This document shows, piece by piece, positions 57,560 through 64,000 of a DNA stretch of 64,000 nucleotides. This stretch comes from Hirsutella rhossiliensis. Taxonomy: Eukaryota > Ascomycota > Sordariomycetes > Hypocreales > Ophiocordycipitaceae. The DNA lies in contig NW_025408680.1 in the NCBI RefSeq assembly GCF_020360975.1, positions 868,001-932,000 on the forward strand. The letters run 5' to 3'. Position numbers and translations under genes: made by a program. Positions within the stretch are counted from its first letter, which is position 1; each line of letters starts with the position of its first letter. The notes beneath the pieces were generated by a model. That model made no database searches. It was not told the DNA's origin and worked only from the letters and a program-made list of their open reading frames with translations.

Positions 57560-60500
57560 TAATTAATAGATCTAATAGATATCTCTCTAGAGAGGGCGCC
57601 TCCCCTTTAAGGAAGCACTCCGCCCCTCCTTAGACGGATAGGAAGTATCGTAGCTATCCTAGAAGCGATTAAAAGCGCGACGGCTAGCGAGAAGGACGAG
57701 GTTCTCGCTATACTAGGGGAGCCGTCTATAAGACCGGCTTTAACCCCTACGACCTCCGCAACGCCGGTTACGGCGGCGATACTACTAACGAGGAAGCCGC
57801 TCCCTTAGCCGACTTAGGATAGTAAGCCGGAGTCCTTTTACTTCTTCCTTAGCCGGCTATAGACGAAGTTTATAACCGATAAGAAATAGGGCCTAAATAG
57901 CTATCGCGATATAGCGTGGTATTCGCTCCTTTATACGCTACCGGAGCCCTAGATACGGCGGATCTTTAGATTCTAGGATAAGGGCGGCCCTAGGTAGAAC
58001 GACCTATAAGACTTCTTCTAATACCTTATATATACGTTCGGCAATATATAGGGCGGAGAAGGCATAAGATAGCTATAGACCCTAAGTAAAGAGACGGATA
58101 AACCTTTAGCGAATTCCTTCCCGATTTCGAAGAGACGCTCTTATAGGTAGCGGGGACTATAGTATAGGAAGATAGCGCGAAGCTTATATAGCTACGGAAT
58201 TCGATTACGCTAGCCCTACGGGAGCTACTTATCTTTATAATTATGCCTACTAACTACGGCGAGTATATAAGCCGGTTAATAAAGGTAGCTTAGGGCTATA
58301 AGTAGACGCTATATTTCTAGAAGCTCTATAAGCGTACGCCGTATAGCGGCGACGGGATTACCGCCCCTCTATAAGATAAATAACCGGCTATCGACACGGA
58401 CGGGGACACCTTAATATCGGCTACCCGCACGGACCGGGCTAGACGCGGTAAGAAGACGCCGTCGACTACCCCCTATACCGCCCCGTACTCTAAGTAGCGG
58501 GCGAAGTAGGTAACGAGCGAGGAAATCGGGAAAAGGAAGGCTAACGGCCGCTGCCTATATTACGGAGTATCTACGTACTTTATATTAAAATGCCCCTTCC
58601 TTTTAGCTAAGCGGCCTATAGCGGTTTAAGTAGCGAAGATAGAACCGCTCCTCGCCTTAGATAATAAGGAGGACTCCGCCCCCCTAGGCCTAGAGGAAAA
58701 AAAGTAGCTCCGGAGTAAAGACAGGCTCTAGAGCCTAAATTACTAGCACTAGTAAAGGAGAAAGAAGAATTATCCGCCCGTATAAAAAAGGAGCCTACTT
58801 TAATATAGGTTATAATTAATAACTCCTTACCCGTTACCGCCCTTATAAATAAGGGCTACTAGTACTACGCCGTAGTTAACGAGGCGCTTACGCGAGAGAT
58901 ATAAGTACTAGTAGAAAAGATCGCCCTAAGGCGAGTAAAGGATATTAGGCGCGATAAGTGCAGTAATTAGGGGTATTATATAGCTAGCTATAAAGGTCGA
59001 CGGTTACTATAAGCTTATTATAGCCTATATAATCCCCTAACTAAAGTTTCCCTTAATCCTCGGGAAACCTTAGTTATTATATATAAAGTTATACTTAGTT
59101 CTATACTAAAGGAAGCTATAGTTTAGGCCTACGTAATAGTAGGTCCGCTATAACGATAGTTCTATAGGCGTAGGACTAGGCGTGCGAGCTTTATACTCGG
59201 TATAAGAAGTCCTTGCCTCTATCTTTATAGGAACTATATAATAGGTAGAGCGGGGGCAAGGCCGGGCAGCGGCTAACGTAGCGGTCTATATAGTTAGCCT
59301 AGCGGATATTAATAAGGCCCTCTAGATAAAGAAGCCGAAGTCGCCCTCTAAGCTATAGTAATAGATACTAGAGCGCTTTTACGACCTCCTACCGCTATTC
59401 GAGTCCTAGGAAGCGGATAAGCTTAACCCGTATAAGCTAGGGGTAGACTATAGGATTATACTCTATACTAATAAGAAGGGGCAGGAACTACTTATACCGT
59501 TCGGACCGCTATATAGTATATTATACGCGGAGCTACTAGTACTAAAGAAGACGCTAAGGGACCTCCTAGATAAGGGTTTTATTTAAGTAAGTAGCTCCGA
59601 AGTAGGAGCGCCGGTCCTATTTATACGTAAACTAAGGGGTAGGATATAGTTCTATTACGACTATAGGGCCCTAAACGCAATTACGAGGCTAGACCGCTAC
59701 CCCTTACCCTTAATCTTAGATACGCTCTATAACCTTTCGAAGGTAAAGTAGTTTACGAAGCTAGATATAAAATAAGCGTTCTATAAAGTATAGATCTCGG
59801 AGGGTAACGAGTAAAAGACGGCGTTCTATATACGCTATAGCTTATTTAAGTAGCTTATAATACCCTTCGGCCTCTTAAGAGCGCCCGCTACCTTCTAGCG
59901 TTATATTAATAATATACTTTAGGACTTCCTCGATAAGTTCGCCTCTATATATATAGATAATATCCTTATCTATATAAGCGGCTCCTACGAGGACTATATA
60001 CGGAAAGTACGAAGGGTCCTAAAGCGCCTCTAACTTTATAGGCTCTACCTTAACCTAGATAAGTGCGAATTCGGGGTTAAGAGGGTTAAGTACCTAGGCT
60101 TTATTATCTACGTAGGCGTAGGTATATAGGCGGACCCCGTAAAGATCTAGGCGATTCGGGACTAGGCTGCCCTAACTACGTAGATAGGTATATAGAGCTT
60201 CCTTAGGTTCGCGAACTATTATAGGATATTTATTAAGGGCTTCTCTTATATTATAATGCCCTTAAACGAGATTACTAGGAAGTAGACCGCCTTTTACTAA
60301 GGGCCTATATAGGAAGGAGCGTTCTATACGCTTAAGGACCTATTCTCTTAAGCCCCGGTGCTGCTCTAGTAGGACTTCGACCGGTCTACGTTAGTTAAAG
60401 CGGACTATAGCGGCTAGGCACTTAAAGGAACGCTCTCCTAGGAGGTAGACGGGCGGAAGTAACCGGTAGCGTTCTACTCCTATAAGCTAACCCTAGCGGA

Positions 60501-62550
60501 GCGGAATTACGCTATTTACGATAAGGAGATACTAGCGATTATTAGCTACCTTAAGCAATAGTAAGCGGAGCTCTAAAGCTATAAGAGCTTTAAGGTTCTT
60601 ATAGACTATAGGAACCTTAAGTACTTTATAACTTGCTAGCACCTCTCGGAGCGGTAAGCCCGCTAGGCGGAGTATCTCTTACGCTTTAACTTCTTAATTA
60701 AGTACCGCCCTAGGCGGGACTCCGCGGTCCTAGACGCGCTTTCTTAAAGGGATTAGGACCGGCCGATAAGAGCGGACATCGAGGCCCGGGATCTATAGCT
60801 TATCCTATAGGAAGCACTACGGACTTATATAAGAGCTTCCCTAGTAGAGGAAGACGCGGTTCCCCCCGCGCCCTTACCTCGGTCCGGCGAGGAGGGATAG
60901 ACCGGCCCGGGGGCGCGCGCAGCGAGAGTATTCTAAGATAAGGCCCTTTAATACTTATAAGATAGGATAGCGGCTCTAGACCGTACCTACGAGGGCGTGC
61001 GCCGCGCTATTAAGTCCGGCGCTCGACGCTTAAATCCGAAGCTAAAGCTAAAGGTATAGGTAGCCGACTACTATATTAACCTACGGGGGCATCTACGCTA
61101 GCGGGGGAGACTATAGGTACCGGGCGCACTATATACTATAGAAGCTAAGGAGAAGGAGGGACCGCTAGAGCTAAATAAATAGAACGAGCTCTAAGGGAGG
61201 CTAGTCTAACTTATCTATAACTCTAGCGTCGTAGGTTACCTAGGTAGATAGGGCATAGTAGTAGGCCTTACGAGGGACTTTTACTAGCCCCTCCTATAGT
61301 ACTACGTTCGTCGCTTCCTCCGTAACTACGATATCTACGGCCGTACGAAGATCTAGAGGGCATAGCTTAAGGGGCTACTTAAGTAGCTTCCGGTACCCGA
61401 CCGGTTCTATACGTATATATAGATAGACTTTATAACGGACCTCCTACTTATAGAGGGCGGCAACCGCTATATATAGGTAATTAAGGACCGACTTAGTAAG
61501 TTTATAGTATTAAAGCCGATGCTATCTATAGATATAGAGTCCTATATAAAGCGCTTCCTATAGTACTAGGCCCGCTTATATAGCTAGCTAGCCTTTATTA
61601 TAAGTAATAAGGGATCGAATTAAACTAGCCGCTTTTAGTAGTACCTATACTAGCTACTTTAGATTATATAGCTACTTAGCACGGTATATTACCTATAGAC
61701 CGACGGAGGGCCTAAGAGGGTTAACTAGGAGGCGTAGGCTTGCACACGGCTATTATGGCTAACTAAGTGAACTAGGACCAGTAGCTCCCATAACTTATAT
61801 TAAATAGTAGACTATATACCTTTATTAAGATAGCCCCTTTCTTTATAATATATAGCTTGAACTACCCTTACTAGTTCCTTTACTATAGATATAGTAGCGG
61901 AGTAGTATAGTAATTCGTTACTAGAGGGCGCGCCTCCGTTTATATAAAAGCTATAAGAGACTATAGATTGCTAATCACGATAGCCGCCGCGGCGTAAGAT
62001 TAAACGGCACGCTAATAAGACTAGGGCCTAGTAGATAGGTTCATGTGGGAGATAAGGTATAGCTAGACCTCCGTAACTATAGGTCGGCACGACTAAAGAA
62101 GAAGCTTAACTAGCTATACGCGAAGTTTATAGTATAGAGGGTTATTAGCCTATAGGTTATAGAGCTCGATAGTCTCTTAACGGGGGTCTATAATAAGATT
62201 AATATAGACCTCTTTTATAAAGCCTCCTTTAACCCGCTGCCCGGATAAGAAGTAGCGGACGCTTAACCGCCTATAATCGAGGTAAAGGGAGAGGATAAGT
62301 TTAAGGTCGAAGAGATATAGGCGCGCGCTAAAAAAAGGTCGGTAAAGGGAAACGCTAAGAGGTCCTCGTTAAGTAGCGCGGGTATCTTAACCCTATATAG
62401 GAACCTATATATAAGTTTACGGGAACTATAGCCCTCGATAAGTTTAAAGCCTTATTTAGAATAGTAGACGAGAACGACGGACTAATAGACTACCGATAGT
62501 AGCCTAGGCTAAGACTACGAAGTAGGTAAAGTAGAGTAAGTAGTTACGAT
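57560..62550 (+). pseudogene. RIP-mutated gag-pol of Gypsy family A copy 3
   Basis: gag lies at about 57560-58650, with a zinc knuckle near 58545-58600 (Cys and His codons changed to Tyr). Protease is near 58840-58880. RT is at about 59520-60030, with IDNILIY (from YxDD) near 59945-59980. RNase H is at 60340-60680, integrase at 61200-61780 and a chromodomain-like tail at 62290-62480. 61740-61780 differs from copy 1 and looks locally rearranged or un-RIPed. Stops are almost all TAG or TAA. Confidence 0.8.
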
Positions 62551-62624
62551 AACGCGAGCGTAATTATATAAATAGAGATAAAAATAGTATTTATTTTAGG
62601 GCGGAGCCCATAGACTACCTAGAC

Positions 62625-63531
62625 CTACTCCTTATCCTTATCGTTATCCTTATCCTTATCCTCGTCGTCCTCCTCTACCTTATTAGCGGCGGCGGCGCTC
62701 TCTAGGGCGCTTAGGCGGCCCTCTAAGCCCGCGAGCTAGTTAGCGGCAGCGGCGGCTCCGGGGGCTCTAAGGGCGGGGGGGGCCCGGCTAGTAGTAGCGG
62801 CGGGGGCGGCGGCGGGCACGGCTAAGGAGACCGCCGATAGGGCGACGGAGGCAGTATCCCTAGTACTAGGAGAGTTAGTAGCGGAAGTAAAAGAGCTAGA
62901 TAAAAGGAACTTACTTAGGGACGAGGCCCTAGCACTTAAGGGCGCGGAGATTATAGTAGGCGGCGGCGGCGGCGGTAAGGCGCTTCTTAGTAGCCCCCCG
63001 TGCTTACCTATACGCGCCGGCCTTCTAAGCCGACGCCGTAGCGAGCAGGACGGGAGGCGCCGCCTTATAGGCGCGGCCGGCACGCGCGTACTAGTAATAA
63101 CTACTACTACGGCGGCGCCCGACTTAGTCGGCGTAGGGGAGCTCCTACGACGCGTACCGTATATAGGGGGCCGCGCGGGCGCTCTGCTTATGCTTAGCGT
63201 TTATACTTTAAGAAGTTAGCGGAAAATAGCTACTACGCTCGCTAGGTAGCGGACTTACGGGGGTAGTAGTAGCGGAGGCGGGGGTAGAGGGGCCGGGCGT
63301 TACGGCCGGCGGCGGGGATAGCGTCGTTACCTAGAAGGGCGACGTAAGGGCGGCTAGCGTAGCAGAGGCAGAGGCGGCGGCGGTAGGCGCGGTCGCGGGG
63401 GCGCGGGCAGGAGCAGCGGTAGCGGCGGAGCCGTCGTCGGCCGTGCCTAGCACGGCGTCGATAAACGACTCCGCACGCTCCGAGAAGGAGGAAGCGGGGG
63501 AGGGGGAGGCAGATATATCTACTATAGAAGT
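62625..63531 (-). pseudogene. Antisense ORF of Gypsy family A copy 3
   Basis: The counterpart of 4469-5394. The N-terminal part (63531-63290) reads LTSIVDISASPSP, SFSERAESFIDAVL and an Ala/Thr-rich region. The middle part has KKRLTAAAAAYYNLRALK. A one-base indel relative to copy 1 follows near 62900, then RDTASVALSAV and AAAAAN, a TAG at 62738, LAGLEGRLSALES and a Lys/Asp/Glu tail ending KE before the stop at 62625-62627. The TAG before LEGRL is in the same place in copy 1 and in family C, so the ancestral codon was probably CAG. No domain recognised. Confidence 0.5.
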
Positions 63532-64000
63532 TAGTATTATAGATTACGGCCTCCCGCTCTATAGGGCGGAGAACTTACTAGTTAAAGTTATTATTATTAA
63601 GGCTATTATTACTACTACGGCTATTACTATAAGTATACGTTAATAAAGCGGCCTATATAGCTAAAAACGAACTAACGCCCTAGGTAGAGCGGAACTTACT
63701 TATTACTACTACTACTATAGTTAAAGAAGGAGGAGAAGGAAAGGAAGGAGGAAGGGGGGGATGCCGCCTTATATACCCCTAGGTAGAGGAGGCTGCCTAA
63801 GGCCGAGGGGATAGGCAACCTAAGGCTTACGTAGGTCCGGGCCGGCCGCCGGCTACCTAGGGGCGTATATAATAGGTTGCGCCCCTATTTAAACGGCTAG
63901 CCGGCCGATAAGTATAGAGCCCGGTTCCGGCTACCTAGGCTAATAAGCGCGGGGATAATAGGGCTAGTAGGGCTAGCACGATTAACGGAAAAGGGTAAGG

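Larger units (their letters stand above)
57363..64000 (+). mobile_element. Gypsy family A copy 3, almost complete
   Basis: The 5' LTR, gag, pol and the antisense-ORF region are all present. Only the last 260 bp or so and the 3' LTR lie beyond the window, judged by alignment with copy 1 (64000 aligns with about 5860). Full length would be about 7.1 kb including LTRs. RIPed like copy 1 but with somewhat more retained GC. Confidence 0.85.

Noticed and set aside
62736..63083. 115-codon minus frame with a Pro/Arg-rich start as a separate gene
   Set aside because: Its first part is the wrong frame of the antisense region (the YYNLR frame is better conserved); only its second part belongs to the antisense ORF.
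1..64000. CRISPR arrays, bacterial operons, rRNA or tRNA genes, telomere repeats
   Set aside because: No regularly spaced repeats, no recognisable tRNA or rRNA sequence and no TTAGGG arrays were seen. Introns and RIP show a fungal genome.

Overview
This is a window from a filamentous ascomycete (Pezizomycotina) genome with two sharply separated compartments. About 53 kb is transposon DNA, mostly mutated by repeat-induced point mutation (RIP). CpA and TpG are almost absent, TpA is in excess, and reading frames are recognisable but full of TAG and TAA codons where CAG, CAA or TGG would be expected. Between about 42.6 and 53.56 kb lies an island of normal composition. Its genes have short introns of 54-108 nt with GT..AG borders and CTAAC/CTGAC branch sites, as is usual in filamentous ascomycetes.

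Layout, left to right. 1-6124: 3' part of a Ty3/Gypsy chromovirus (family A), + strand, ending in its 3' LTR. 6125-8495 and 22785-about 24340: the two halves of an older related Gypsy element (family C). It is split by a minus-strand Gypsy (family B, 8496-22342, plus an extra adjacent LTR to 22784), which is itself split by a young, un-RIPed Ty1/Copia element (Copia-1, 12766-18676). 24340-24758 and 30931-about 34900: a very AT-rich Gypsy (family D) split by a second young Copia element (Copia-2, 24759-30930). 34900-37440: AT-rich debris. 37440-37780: a partial B LTR. 37860-41480: a Tad-like LINE remnant. 41480-42600: AT-rich DNA with nothing recognisable.

Gene island: a four-exon secreted pepsin-like aspartic protease with an altered first active-site motif (43201-44889, +); a four-exon glutathione S-transferase (46172-47085, -); divergently from it a two-exon PNPOx-like/flavin reductase fusion (47601-49584, +); a short un-RIPed fragment that resembles the C-terminus of a hAT transposase (about 50091-50460, -); and a secreted GH16 beta-glucanase (52347-53318, +). 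The GST and the flavoenzyme share a 515-bp divergent promoter region, which would suit a detoxification or redox pair. The protease and the glucanase are secreted hydrolases.

Right flank: a RIPed Mutator-like (MULE) transposase (54110-55310), a truncated 5' end of a family A Gypsy (55324-57362), and another family A copy inserted into it (57363-64000, running off the window).

The most notable signal is a region between pol and the 3' LTR of Gypsy families A and C that appears to encode a protein on the opposite strand. It is similar in three copies from two families. Other notable points are an AT-hook motif in the pol of both young Copia elements, a conserved QTDD in place of the usual RT motif, and many frame breaks in Copia elements whose LTRs have no substitutions.
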